DNA from: Persicaria tinctoria
Lineage: Eukaryota; Streptophyta; Magnoliopsida; Caryophyllales; Polygonaceae
Reading direction: 5' to 3'
Assembly (NCBI GenBank): GCA_037127255.1
Contig: JBANSL010000017.1
Location: 65,021,857-65,085,856, forward strand
DNA: 64,000 nucleotides
The translations under genes and the position numbers were made by a program. This document shows, one piece after another, positions 31,195 to 43,670 of this stretch (the stretch's first letter is position 1; the number at the start of each line of letters is the position of its first letter). The notes below the pieces were generated by a model. That model made no database searches, was not told where the DNA came from, and saw only the letters and a list, made by a program, of their open reading frames with translations.

Positions 31195-34100
31195 ATGGGT
31201 TCTTCAATGGCGTTCACGCCTCTCTACGGTGGCGCCAGCCATCCCAAATTGATTTCTGGTTTCTTCGGATCCAGACAGTCCTTGACCTTGAAGCCTTCCG
31301 TTTCTACTGGAAGTTCCATATCCTCCTCCGCCAACGCTACCAGGTTTTTGAAACTTCATCCCAATTTCAGAATTTCGAAATTCTCAACAAGAAAAAGAGA
31401 CATCTTTTCAATCAAATGCTACGACCCCCCCAGTGGCGATTCCGGAGATAATTCTAACCCGAAAAAGGTAAAATGTTGTAGTATATCTTGTTGTTCATTG
31501 CATCACCATTAAACCTTGTGTGGATTTAGCCTAAATTAGGTGCTTTAATTGTGGAAATTGTCAGGTGAATGAGTTGAATTGGCCTATCCTTAGGCGTTGG
31601 GATGTTCCTTGGCCATGGCAGACAGTTTCTTTAACATCTTTAGCATGTGGAATAAGGTTTGGATTTCTTCATTGTAGTGTTGGACTTGATAATCGTTTTG
31701 CTTTTCAAACCTGTGACTTGGTGGAATCATGGCTAATGTTTTATCCAGACAGTTTCGTTTTGACAGGATTAATAGAGGCTGCAGCACTACCCTATCTTGG
31801 AATTCAAATTGGGGAATTAACCATGGATGAAAAGGCGGAATTACTTTTTCTGGACCAAAGGTAAGAGCAACTGAAATTTGTTAATGATGCTGTTAGTACT
31901 TGTGTCTGCCATAATTTATAGTGCCTTGTGATTCTGTATCTTGTTTTGCATTTTCTGATATATGATCATAAATAATAACAACAACAACCCAGTATATCCC
32001 GATAAAGTAGAGTGAGGGGACCATGATGTATGCACTCTTTCCCCGAACAAGTCAAGAGAGTGTTTTCGATAGACCTAAAACAATAAGCCACATAAATCAC
32101 ATGAGGACAAGAGAGACAGTAGGAAGCAATAGAAAGCATGTAGGAAGACTGAAAAGAAGCATAAACAATAAGACTCAATCCCTAGACTCGAACTACTAAG
32201 CATCAGAAACCCGAATGCGCCTTCTCCAGTGGTCTTTGTCCAGTGTCATATCTTTCGAAAGGTTCGGGAAATTCAGGTCCTGATGGATCACCTTCATCGA
32301 GCTCTTCTTCGGTCGGCCCCTACGGATATCACCCGCTCCAAGCTTTCACACCTACGCACAGGGGCTGATATAGGTCTCCTACGTACGTGCCCAAACCATC
32401 ATAATCTGGACTCCCGCAGGGGCTTATATATGATCATAAATATATTTTTTTTTAAAATAAAATAAAAATTGAACTGACCTAGTGTGAGTAATCCGAGGCT
32501 TAATTGATAAATCCATGTTTGGTATACATTTTTCTTGTCAGCATTACAACTGCAGCTGTACTGGGAGTCTTGTTTACTCTTACCAGGCCCTTTCAGCCCG
32601 GAGATGATTTTTTTCGATATGGTAATGATTTAAGTTTGGTAATCCCTTTCATTCGCTGACTCACTAATTACTTGATTAGAGATGCAGATTCATCCGTTTC
32701 AGATTTATTTCACCGACTAAATGTCGTCATTTGAGTGAAAAAATATAATGAAATGTGTAAGCTTTTATTATTGGCACCCTTCTCTACTTTGTCAGATCTG
32801 AGGGAGCCATTTAACCTCCAGAAAGGATGGCTCTTGTGGGCAGGAATTGGGCTTATTGGAGCGATCGGTGCTATTGCTTTAACAGGGGTTGCCTTCTCCT
32901 ATTTCGGAGAGCCTCCAAAAAGAGAGGTTACCACTGTGCATCATTTACTAGTGCATTTTTCTTCTCTATTTTGCATGCTTGATAACTTGCAAGGTATACT
33001 GATATTTGTAAGTTTCATGTTTGCTTTGAATGATGCTGCATTCTGCAGCCTAACATTTCTTCGAGTTAGTGGTAATAAATACTATTCAAGTAGTAACTAA
33101 TAGTGACAGAGTCCTTCGCGGCCTTCAGTGTGGTTGCTGCAGAGGTCTTATAGTAGAAGAGACCAGATGCAGCACAATGTTGTTTTTTACCCCATTGTTT
33201 CTGCACATGCTTTTGTTATGTTATGTGGAGATGCTTATCTTTTATGACACTCATCATTATCTTTATTTTTCCATGTCTCCGTGGATTCCATTTTCCTTCA
33301 ATTTCCTAGTTTCTGGGACTTTTCCATTTTCTCCATGTCTATTATCCTGAATTTTGCTTATGATGTCTTCTATTTAGTATGAGTTAATTCATACATGTGA
33401 ATTTGAATGAAATTGTAGTGTCTAATGTTTTTATCATTGCATTCATTGGTTGGGTGCAAAATTCTCTCTCGAGGTTCTTTCCTTTACCTGGAAACTAAAT
33501 ACACCGCAAATCGGATTTAGGGCACGGCACCACTTTCATAACTACGCACACCACGTCGATTTGCCTATGATTTTTTTTTTTATGGTGATAATTTGCCTAC
33601 AATTTCTAGTGTTTACTCCCTACTTATTTATTTCTGGAGGCATTGTTTTCCAGTGTTAAGAAATAGAAGAGTCAAATATGATTTACTATTGTTGTCCTAG
33701 TATATCAGAAGGAAATCATATCTGCCATGTCATGTTCACCAAACTGTTACCATATGCTATTTTTGAGCAATGTTAAACTTTTGCTACATGTAGAGTTTTT
33801 GTTATTGTTGTTGTAACACAAGCCAGTATCTATATCTATTATTGTTGTGCTTTGTGCTTCTTATGGGTCTCTGGCTGGTACTGGCGCTACTGAATCAATT
33901 AATGCTTTTTTTTGTGTGGTTTCAGGTAGATGCCTTGGTCAGCTTACTTCCTTTGATTGGAGCATCACCTCTAAGGTAGACTTAGCACACACTTACTTTA
34001 AGTTTCAATTGCTCAAATTTGCACTACTCAGCTGAAGGTGTTTCTGTCTGCGATTTAATGTTGACTGCCACTGAAAAAACATATTTCCGTCTCTAGGCAT

Positions 34101-35765
34101 TAAGTTCTGATTATATTTGTGAATTGTTTTAATGTAACTTGCAGCACTGCCTGTTTGGTAGGAATAACTGGCATCCTTGCTCCGATTCTTGAAGAAACGG
34201 TGTTTCGAGGATTTTTTATGGTTTCATTAACTGAATGGTACACTTCAGTTTATTGCATTCTTCTTCAATCTGGGAATGCTGCTTACATGACTTGTTTATC
34301 TTGGTTTTATTTGTTCAATGTTCCTCTTGATGCAATTCTATTCAAGAAATATGTCATCTTCTGCTTGCTTTCAACATCAGGATAAAGTATATATTGATTC
34401 ATTCTACGAGCAGATGTGCATGACCGGTTTTTCGGTGAAGTAGATAAATGTATCAATTTGAGCTTATTCCCTAGCTGATAGAACTAAAGGTCTGTCCCGA
34501 GAGATTTAACGAGAGAACGAGGTCTGAGCCTCTTAATTGAACTGGAAATAGGAAAATACTGGAAATAAACAGGGAAGATACTCCCTTTAACAGATTGTGC
34601 CATGCATATTTCACCACATTCCCTCTTGCCTCCCCTTATAGGTGCAACACTAGCCTTGCTAATCTCTCCTATAAAATATCTAGTTTACCAAGTTCAGCAT
34701 AGCCCTGGAAGCTATATGAATCTGAATTTGTGCTTGCATGTATTACAATTCTTGTGTCGTTCTAATTTCTGGCATTAGCATTTGGTTATCTAAAAGGCTC
34801 TAAGCTTACGTTAGTCTGCAGGGTTCCTACTCCTGTAGCCATTGCTATTAGCGCTGCTGTGTTTGCACTTGCTCATCTAACACCTGGAGAATTTCCTCAG
34901 CTCTTTGTCCTTGGTATGTCCCCTGTTTTGGTTCTATGAATATTCTTGTAGATGCAGACTAAAATGAAGTCCCAGGGGACCGCGATTCAAATGTTGGTCA
35001 AAGCCGTTTATCCTCTTAAAGCAAGGAACTCAAGAGTTGAATTTCCCATCCAACTTTGTGATTTAAATTCCCAAGTTTTGGGTGAAAGCATCTCTCTATT
35101 ATTTCAGTTTTCGTCGTGAGGCTTAGAACCAGAAGTTAGGCCAACCTATAACCCCCCGATTGTGTTGGTTTTTCAGCTTTATAGTGTTTTTTTATATAGT
35201 GAATGTTAAGCTATGATGGATTGGAAAATCTATTTCTTTCTGAAATGTAGGTGAACTTGGCCTAGTCAGTAGTGTCTCGATCTCCACTGTTTGGTTTCAT
35301 TCAACTTTTGCACGTACTTTAAACATATTTATGAAATGTGGGCGCCTTTGTGCTATTTGTGTGATCATTTTCAGCAGAAAAAGTAGACCAAATTCCTTCT
35401 TGTCCGCAATGCAGGGACAGCTCTGGGAATTTCATATGCCCAAACTCGAAACCTTCTGACCCCCATTACAATTCACGCATTCTGGAATTCTGGTGTAATC
35501 TTGCTCCTTACCTTTCTTCAGGTAATTATATCCACAGCTCATATCATGTATCGGTCTATTGCTAATTACCGAGTATTCTTTATGGTTTATATGTTGATTA
35601 GCATATAATATAACCGACTGAGGACTGACCTGTTTATGTGAAACTCTACTCTACTCTGTTATTATGATGCATAAACTGCAGTCCTGATGTTGTAATTTTC
35701 GTCGTGGCTTGTTGTATTTGTAGCTCCAAGGCTATGATATCAGGGAACTCTTACAGGCACAGTAG
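31195..35765 (+). CDS. CPBP-family (CAAX prenyl protease 2-like) intramembrane protease, chloroplast-targeted, 10 exons
   Basis: Exons: 31195-31467, 31565-31656, 31753-31860, 32542-32621, 32796-32926, 33926-33975, 34145-34237, 34822-34913, 35415-35521, 35724-35765, all with GT-AG introns and matching phases. They give 355 residues plus stop. An upstream in-frame ATG at 31153 would add 14. The first 80 or so residues are Ser/Arg-rich and look like a plastid transit peptide. Hydrophobic helices include GLIGAIGAIALTGVAFSYF and VPTPVAIAISAAVFALAH. The CPBP/ABI signature motifs are EETVFRG (EExxxR), FALAHLT (FxxxH) and HAFWN (HxxxN), the glutamate-histidine set expected for a metal-type intramembrane endopeptidase. 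Plant members sit in plastid membranes, and some are needed for chloroplast development; the substrate here is unknown. Closest in memory to Arabidopsis At1g14270-type proteins. The sixth exon is short (50 bp). Confidence 0.93.
31975..32425 (-). mobile_element. 5'-truncated RTE-clade LINE inside intron 3 of the CPBP protease gene
   Basis: The exact 17-bp direct repeat atatatgatcataaata at 31958-31974 and 32426-32442 flanks the insert. On the minus strand it begins in the last codons of an RTE-type ORF (RGRPKKSSMKV, then DMTLDKDHWRRRIRVSDA and a stop). It continues through a short 3'UTR and ends with the TTG-repeat tail typical of plant RTE elements (gatatactgggttgttgttg). It is antisense to the host gene and is spliced out with the intron. 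Confidence 0.9.
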
Positions 35766-36670
35766 AGACTCGCATTGTTCCTGTGTTAAGGACCAAGGTC
35801 ACTCCTTCACCAACACTTTTGTTTCACGATTCCAATCCACCATTGAGAACATCTTTTTTTTGCTGAGTCAGTTTGGTGGCTTTGAAAGCTGATTGTACAA
35901 ACAGTTAGCCAACAAACAGCTTGAATGGAGAGAGGTCATATTTTGGCAAACATAGCCCTTGGAGCTAGTCAGCTAGAAGCTAAGATTCTGCAGCATCTTT
36001 GAATGGAGAGAGGTCTGTGGATTAATTTAAACGGTGGAGTAAAACAATGGAAACCACAAGACAGCAAATTAAATTAAATTAGCAAGTTTTGTGGTTTAAG
36101 CAAGCTCGTCTTTGGGTTCCACAACTGTTGTGAGTTGTGACTAACATCCCTTAGACAATACGGAAACCTCTAAAAACTTACGATAAAAGAGAATATATAG
36201 ATCATTTACAAAGGTTGGTCCCCGGTTTTGAAGATATCATACATCATTCATCACAGATTCACAGAGATATCCTTAACCGTTACAGTTTTAAATGGGTTAC
36301 TAGTATTATCCCCGCACCATAACATGATTTTTTATATATAAAATCTTAGTAATATATTAAATTAATATTATAAAATAATAGTAAAAGTTTAGATAATTAA
36401 ATGGTTTGAATTAAACCCATTGGTTGAAAAAGCAATTAAAGTAGTATGTGTGTGTATATATATAAATAGATAGATACAAATTACTAATATTAATTTTATG
36501 TTTGCTTATTATTAATTTTACGTTTTGAATTAATCCCATTTTTTTTAAAAAAAAAAACTACTAAAATTATAATTTAGGCTAAGACCATATATTAATTGAA
36601 TTTTTTTAAAAATTGATTGAATAACATATTTATAAGAAGAGAGTGACACACCTCATCAAACAAGCTTCTC
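35766..36670. other. 3'UTR of the CPBP gene and AT-rich spacer
   Basis: The first few hundred bases are probably 3'UTR (part gives a spurious open frame overlapping the last exon). From 36310 the sequence is AT-rich with no recognised feature. Confidence 0.45.
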
Positions 36671-36679
36671 TTCTAATTG

Positions 36680-38225
36680 TTTTTTTTATTAGGTAAGAAT
36701 TCGGATGCAGCCCAGAAGGACCGTTATCCGAGAGCATCCTTTTGGATCAGGTCAGGAAGACCTGCGTCAGGTATCAAGGAACAATCACTAAATTGGTGGC
36801 CAAGATGTGCAACCATGTCAGTCACCCAATTCCCGCTTCGTAGAACATGTGAGAATGAAACCACGTTAATTTTTAAGAGAAGCGTTTTAATATCTAACAC
36901 AAGAAGCTCCACCTCCCACGGGCAGTTAGAGCCATACTTTAGGTAATTATTAATAATAATAATAATGAGCGAGTCCCCTTCAATAATGATGTTGTGGATT
37001 TTTAAGTTATTTACTTTCAAAATTCCTTCTGTAAGGGCTAAAGCTTCAGCTTGGATTGGAGTATGTTTGCCCACTTTCCGGCCTCCAATATAAATAGGAT
37101 TACCCTTTCAATCTCGAATAATATATCTGACCGAGCTGTCTTTGTTGGTTAAGGATGGCCCGTCGAAATTCAATTTATATATCCTGGATGGGGGTGTTTT
37201 TCGACTTAAGGATTTTCTGCTTTTTGGGAACCCTTCGTTTATCGCAAAGTTGGTCCTTGTATTGAGGTTGATTGATCTGTCTTTCTTGGTGCTATGATTC
37301 GCCCTACCCTAGTTAGTCATATGAATATCGACAGTTTCGTTGAATCCCTCAATAGTCAGCAGCTTTTCATTTTTCAAAACATAGCTGCTCCCGAGCATTT
37401 CACGCAGTCCAACAACTGAATGCCAATTTAATTTTGTCTATATTAGATAATGTTCGTCCTAAGAAAGCGAGAGCTTGCTTGGTCCCTATTCAGTGAAATA
37501 CCATTCTTAATATGAGTTTTATGGTGGGCATTCATATTTTGAAAGTATGGACAAAATTTACATTCAAAGAAGAGGTGGACAACATCTTCCTCCTGGTAGT
37601 TACAAATTGGGCAATAATGTGGAATAGTGATCCCTCTTCTAGATAGTCGTGATGCGGTTGGTAAGCCATTTTGACTTATTTTCCACCTAAAATTTTTCAC
37701 TTTCGGAGGGGCATTAATCTTCCAAATCCAGGCGTTATCATCAAGGGTATGTCTTGATGATAAGGTTGCTAAGTTATAAGCACTTGGCGTAGTGAACCAC
37801 CCCTTTTTATCCGGCTACCAATAAAGTCGGTCCTCAATGTAATTTACAGGAAGAGATATATCAGAGATTTGGTCAACAATGTTTTGTGGAAGAACAGATT
37901 GTAGTGTTCCTGTATCCCACCTATCATTATCAATATATGCACTTACCTTTTCAGAGGTGTTGATGTTGTTTGGACAAATGCATTCATGAATCAAATTGGC
38001 CGGCTGTAGCCAGTTATTTTTCCAAAAATTGATTGTCTTGCCATTGCCCACCGTCCAGATTAGTCCATCCTTAAAGCGTGGTATAAGAGTTCTCAATTTC
38101 GACCATTTCCAAGAGATATTTCCTCCTTTGTTGCCATAATCAATAATATTGGATGTTCTTAAATATTTATGTGTAATGATTCGTACCCATGAGTTAACCC
38201 TAGATTAGAGTTTCCATAAAGATAG
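36680..38225 (-). mobile_element. 5'-truncated L1-type LINE fragment
   Basis: On the minus strand: a WxVGNGKTINFWKNNWL segment at 37815-38096, then zf-RVT (CPICNYQEEDVVHLFFEC, 37443-37700). RNase H follows (IQAEALALTEGILK with the IIIEGDS catalytic block, 36724-37074), and the 3' tail is cttacctaataaaaaaaac, seen as Ts at 36680-36687. Internal stops are present. The reverse-transcriptase catalytic part is missing. Boundaries are approximate; the six-base repeat taattg at both ends is too short to prove a TSD. Confidence 0.85.
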
Positions 38226-38232
38226 TAATTGG

Positions 38233-38746
38233 GCCGCTTGCGCAGATCTGGATCTGAAGGGACGGCGGGCGCCGCCTAAACCACGGCAAGCGCCGCCTTA
38301 ACAGCTTCACAGACTAAACTTGTAATGCTCTTTCTGGAGCCGTCCTTCGTTCGATTGATGCATATGAATATGCGTTGGTAAGCTATTTTCAAGGACTGCA
38401 ACTCACATGAAGAACTCAGAAGCTGAATCCAACTTCTCAGAACCTTAAAGAGACGATTTCTCCATGTGCTTCGTTTCCGCTCTTGTTCTTTTTGCTCTTT
38501 AGCTTCCCAAATCACGTTCTAGCTCTTCCTTAGCTTGTTCCTTGATCTTTTGACATCCTCTTTGGTCTTTTCCCAAACTCCTCACCATGTCGGCACTACG
38601 AATCTACATAAATCCAATAAAATAGCGTAGTTTCCGAAATTTACTACTAAAAGAGCATAATACGCAATTGACTCTAAAACATAACCGAACAATCATAAAA
38701 CTCAACTAAAACTACTCTATAATGCCTATCTAAATATGCCTTATCA
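38233..38746 (-). mobile_element. LTR of a Ty3/gypsy (Athila/Tat-like) element
   Basis: On the minus strand a polypurine tract (agtgtgggggagtt) is followed directly by TGATAAGGC, the form in which Athila/Tat-type LTRs commonly begin. About 500 bp of non-coding sequence follows, with GC-rich blocks near 38240-38300. The far end of the LTR is not certain because it abuts the LINE fragment at about 38225. No second LTR was found in the window. Confidence 0.65.
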
Positions 38747-39410
38747 AACTCCCCCACACTTAAGCTTCGCTAGTCCTCGAGCGAATCAATCAAAAACAAC
38801 CTATACCTATGAGTTCATCCTTCATGCAATAGCCTTAATCAAAAGCAACATCAATATGAAATGGAGCACATGATCAAGTGAATAAACATCATAGCATGTA
38901 TTTAGCGATCAAAGGATAGAAGTAGATATCATCCAACCTCACTAGGAATATGTGTTTCACTCATGCTCTCACGTGTTTAGGCAATTACGTTCAACTCTCA
39001 ACTCAATCCAAAATGCACTAAGCTCATAGAAATTGAAAACAATATAATCAAATCTCCACTGAAATGCCATTACTTGCGGAAAACAATAAAAAAAACAATT
39101 TGGCTCTAGCTTATTCACTCTTTTTTTTTTCATTTTCGGTTTTTTTCCTTTTTTTTTCTTTTTCTTGCTATAGTTTCTTTCGGCTTTGGTGTATTCCTTA
39201 CGCAAGTCGCAAACATGGGTGTCATGAATGGCCCCGGTGGCCCGGTCTATCGACACCTCAACTTACTTGAATGAAGTCCACTTGAAATCTTTTGACGCGA
39301 GTTGCAAACATGGGTGACATGAATGAACTCGGTTACTCAATGATCAAGCTTTCTTTCTTAGTGGATAGTTTTCAACACCATTTTGCGCGAATCATACACA
39401 TGGGTGTCAT
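38747..39410 (-). mobile_element. 3' internal region of the same Ty3/gypsy element (part 1)
   Basis: On the minus strand the sequence preceding the polypurine tract includes gattcgctcgaggactagcg and aagcttaagtgtggggg. This is the stereotyped end of the coding region of these elements, where the last codons after integrase run into the PPT. Several short repeats with catgggtgtcat lie around 39210-39410. The hAT-type insertion at 39411 interrupts it, and it resumes at 41023. Confidence 0.65.
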
Positions 39411-41022
39411 TAGAGCTGGCAAAATCTGACCCGACCCGAGAAACCCGACCAACTCATCCGAACCGAAACCCGAGCAAATCCGGAAATTTAGCGTTATGAA
39501 TAACCCGAACCCGAAACCGAGCCCGACTGATATTGACCCGATACCCGAATTTACCCGTTTAAAAACAAACCCGACTCAACCCAGATCCGACTCAAATCAA
39601 ACCCAATCCGACTTCTGGCTCGACCCGACTCCTAACCCGACCCGAATATCTTTGAAATTTCCCTTTCTTCCATCATCTTACATTTCATTCCTTCCCAATA
39701 AAATTTCATTCTCTCCTATTTTATTCCCTCCCAAATCCCAATAAAATTTCTTTCATATATTTCCCTCTTTTCCCTCTTATTTCACTTTTACATTTCCCTC
39801 CTATATTTCCATCATTCCCTCCAATAAAATTTCAATCCCTTCCCTCCTATTTCACTTTTACATTTCCCTCCTATATTTCTCTCTCTTCTCTCTTATGAAA
39901 TTTCATTGTCTCCCAATAAAATTTCGCTCCATTATTTTTATTCTCTTCTATTTTATGAAATTTCATTTTTAATAAATAATCTAATTTACAAAAATAAAAT
40001 TTGACGAGGAAAAAATAAAATAAAATGAAATTTTACTTATGTGATAATCTAATTAACAAAAATAAAATGATCATTCAAATCATTTGTAATGAATAAAATA
40101 TAAAATCACAACTTTATTTAAACATAAAAGACAATATATAATTTGTTTATAACAATTTTTATATCATCTACTTAAATACTTAATAATCAAACACAAATAA
40201 TTGAATATGGTTTTAAAAAAAAGATTATGGGAATATGAATATATGATAGTTTTATTAGTTGTATACTTAATACTTGTATTTAGAATTTTATATTATCTCA
40301 CATGAGTAAAATTATCAAAAATAAAATGACCGATCAAATTACTTGAAATGAATAAAATGATCGATTAAATTACCAAAAATTTATTATTTATAAATTATGT
40401 AATAATCTAATTACCAAAAAATGAGTATAATGAGGATATTATATATAACTTGAATCATATATGATTTTATTTGAAAACCACTTTTTAAAAGACATAAATA
40501 CACAATCACACAAATAATGTGAATTATCTTTTAGATAAGGAATCAAGCATTATATTGCCAAATTTCAATGAAATTAATGATGAGTAGATTATATATTGAA
40601 TCATATTTAATTTTACCAAAAATATTTTTTGAAATACACAAATAACATGAATTACATATTCAATTTAATAAAATTGATCACCCGAAAGTCCTGAACGAAC
40701 ATGATTCAACAAATTCAACCCAAACAATTAAAATTTCGAAACAAACGTAGACCCGCTTCTACTTGAAACCTGAATGAGACCCGAATACCGACCCGAAACC
40801 CGAACAAGACCGACCCGATTCTGATCGAAAACCCGAATGGGTCCAACCCGATTCTGACCGAAACCCGACCAATCTGAATTTCATTTTGACCGAAGCCGAC
40901 CCGACTCGACCCAACCAAGCCCGACACAGAAATTTTGACAAAGTTTTTACCCGACTCATCAGTAACCCGACCCGAATGTGTTCGACTCGAACCCGACCGA
41001 ATAACCCGAATTGCCAGCTCTA
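39411..41022. mobile_element. Non-autonomous hAT-type DNA transposon, 1.6 kb
   Basis: The element begins tagagctggcaaaatctgac and ends with ttgccagctcta, giving 12-bp terminal inverted repeats of the classic plant hAT form. An exact 8-bp TSD (ggtgtcat) lies at 39403-39410 and 41023-41030. Both subterminal regions are packed with acccgac-type repeats, the likely transposase-binding arrays, and these create spurious low-complexity ORFs. A 70-bp tandem duplication sits at 39781-39920. The centre is AT-rich without a transposase, so it needs one in trans. It split an older gypsy element. Confidence 0.92.
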
Positions 41023-41030
41023 GGTGTCAT

Positions 41031-41460
41031 GCATAGATCCGATTACTAAGTGTATCAACCATTGCCACTTTATTTCACTCAAAACTCACAAGCAACTAAA
41101 GCCAAATATAACATAAAAGCATAAACGTCCGCAAGCAACAAACATGTGAGTCGGCTTAGACAATAGCTAATGAAGTCAATATCAAGAGGTAGAAACATAA
41201 GAGAGTAAATCACACAATTAAGCACAAAGACTATAGATGAATCCAATAAGGCTAAAACAATCTCCCAAGGGTCAAGTTTTGTAGGATTTCAGTCATACTA
41301 CATGCTTATTGCTTAATTACATCCCCAATCATGCTCCATATGAAAACATTTAAGAACAATAAGGCTAAGCAATTCAAACTAATCGTAGGACTTACAAGTT
41401 CATGCCATGGACTCGTCTAGGTAGTAACTCGTCCAGGTAATGAAATTGCACATCGCCTAA
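41031..41460 (-). mobile_element. 3' internal region of the Ty3/gypsy element (part 2)
   Basis: Sequence immediately after the hAT TSD continues the same style (catgcatagatccgatta; short runs on cell-like tails) as 38764-39410. Removing the hAT insert restores continuity. No intact pol domain is visible; the end of the remnant near 41460 is approximate. Confidence 0.45.
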
Positions 41461-42455
41461 AAAAATCAGTTTTATCATACATCAATGAAGTGAAGAAGAT
41501 GATTGCAGTGTTAATAAATCAAATACTTAACGGTAATAGATTATAGGGTTATATATAACCAATTGTCCCTATAAATTAAATATCTAACGTACCTCTCCTT
41601 TTCACATTACCGTTGTTCTCTATGGACGTCTTGCCTTTGTTTTTTGACATAGCGTGATTCTCTGCATATAGCCGCAATTAGATCAAACATACAAATGCTA
41701 AAAATCTTATCATGAACACATATTGGGATAATAGCTAGTCCCAAAGAATGAAGAGAGCACAGAAAGGAGATTGACATCACCTTAGTCTTGTTCACCCGAC
41801 AATCGGAAGAGAGCACAGAAAGTAGATTAATCTTCAAAAAAAAAAAACTACCGAGGCTGATGGGATCAAAATCAATAGTATATATTTACATCAAGTTGAC
41901 TTTTAAAGATTTGGTTAGGATCTCAACTAAATTAGATAAGTTTAGATTTTAACAATAATTTACCAAACAAATAAAACAAATCGATTAAAAATTAACAAAA
42001 AATTAAAATAAATTAATTAATCTTCAAATTAAAAAAAAAGCTATGCCGAATGAGGGATTTAGGGGATCCAAATCAATCATGTATATTAAGATTAGGCCGG
42101 TAGACTATGATACTAACCAAATCTTTGATTTAGATAAGTTTAGATCAAAATCAATAGTATATATTTAAATCGTTGATTTTTAAGATTTGGTTAGGATCTA
42201 AACTTATCTAATTAAAAATTAAAATAACAAATAATTAAAATAAATCAATTAAAATTAAAAAACCATCAAAATAATTCGAATAATCTAAAAAAAGAGAGGC
42301 TACATTAAAGGAGAAGCCGCCACATGTCGTAGGCGACTTCTCCTTTAGTATTATAAAATATAGATATAGACTTTACGGTCTCTCAAACTACCGGTTGCCA
42401 CCAAAGGTGGGTTTCTCGTCATAAAAAAAAACTAACGGTTGCCGGGTACTTCGAA
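41460..42455. other. AT-rich DNA with short direct repeats and a hairpin; no gene
   Basis: The phrase atcaatagtatatattta with the following gatttggttaggatct occurs at about 41871-41920 and 42150-42200. The motif gagagcacagaaag occurs at about 41754 and 41811. A hairpin at 42305-42348 (aaaggagaagccgcc against ggcgacttctccttt) resembles one at 28163-28196. No coding sequence recognised. Confidence 0.5.
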
Positions 42456-42636
42456 ATGAAGTTCGAATCATATGGATGGCATGACGGCGTAGTTCTATAA
42501 AACATATTGGGGAATCGTGGGTGCTCACATTACCAGGGCAATAAAAGCTTTCTACCACTCAGACAACTTGTTAAAACAAATCAATCACACCTTTATCTCC
42601 CTAATACCAAAGAATGACAACCCATCTATGACCACA

Positions 42637-42738
42637 TATGTAGCACGGAAACGGAAACGGACACAGGACACGGACACGGGAAGACACGGGGAAACGACAA
42701 TTTCAAAAAACATAGGACACGGACACGATAAAGACATA

Positions 42739-42806
<68 letters not shown>

Positions 42807-43662
42807 TTTTAAAAGTCTTGCAAAGATGTATACATTTATACTAATAAGAACCACCTAGATGTTAAGACCAATGAGATATAAATAAATAATTATATAACAT
42901 TTCAAATCAAAATATATACAAATAAACATTGCTAAGTCTAAAAATATATCAAAGTATAGAGAGAAGGTGGTCCACTATCATGTCTTGTTACCCCTCTCCC
43001 GCTGTTCTGCCAACTATATCAAGTAATCAACATAATCCCAAAGTGGTCCACTCCACCTCCACGTCCTGTTTCAAAGAAACACCCCCTCTGCTACCTTCAT
43101 TAGTTTGTGAGCCTGGACCATCATCAATTTCTAGATCCTACACCTAAATCTCATATAAATTGAAATCAAACATCACTCAATCAAAGTAACCCTAAATCTG
43201 AAAATAAATAAAGGTATAGAGAGGGAGTGAGATAGGGAGAGAAGAGTTGAAGGAAGATTGACAGGAACGACACTCGTTTGTGTTCAGAAAGCCCGGCGAT
43301 CGACGGTGGCTGGTGCAGATCGAAGAACGGCGGTGGCTAGTGTAGAATAGCGCTCGACGATGGCTAGTGCAAAAGGACGCTTAAGAAGAAAAGGGAAAAG
43401 GTTGATAACCGGATTTGCTTTTTTCTTTTTTCTTTTAATTATGAATCGGGTTTTTTTTAATTCCAAACCGTGTCCATTATTTGTGAACCGTATCCAAGGC
43501 ATTTCCATCGCGTTTCCATACATGTCTGAAGTTTGACCGTTTCTTGACCATTTCTTGACCGTGTCTTGACCGTGTCCAGGCGTTTCCGGGGTGTTTCGTG
43601 TCGTGTCTGTGTTTCCGACACGACACTGTGCCCTACATAGGCGTTTCCGTGCTACATAGTTT
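42637..43662. mobile_element. TIR DNA transposon (hAT-like), 1.0 kb, inside the LINE
   Basis: The left end is tatgtagcacggaaacg. The right end is its reverse complement, cgtttccgtgctacata, plus four extra bases. The 8-bp sequence tgaccaca at 42629-42636 recurs at 43663-43670, and the LINE frame (SMTT then HYRS) is continuous once the insert and one TSD copy are removed. Subterminal regions are rich in acacgg or ccgtgtcc repeats. No transposase is present. An 8-bp TSD with subterminal repeats suggests hAT, though the TIR sequence is not the usual CAGGG/TAGGG type. Confidence 0.85.
42738..42804. repeat. (AT)n microsatellite
   Basis: An uninterrupted AT dinucleotide run of about 67 bases within the 1.0 kb TIR element; likely length-variable. 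Confidence 0.95.
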
Positions 43663-43670
43663 TGACCACA

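Noticed and set aside
36675..38232. taattg at both ends as the TSD of the 36.7 kb LINE fragment
   Set aside because: Six AT-rich bases are too short to exclude chance.
39496..39744. Open frames full of Pro/Asn/Thr or Gly/Val/Arg (also 40715-40959, minus)
   Set aside because: They are translations of the acccgac subterminal repeats of the hAT element, not genes.
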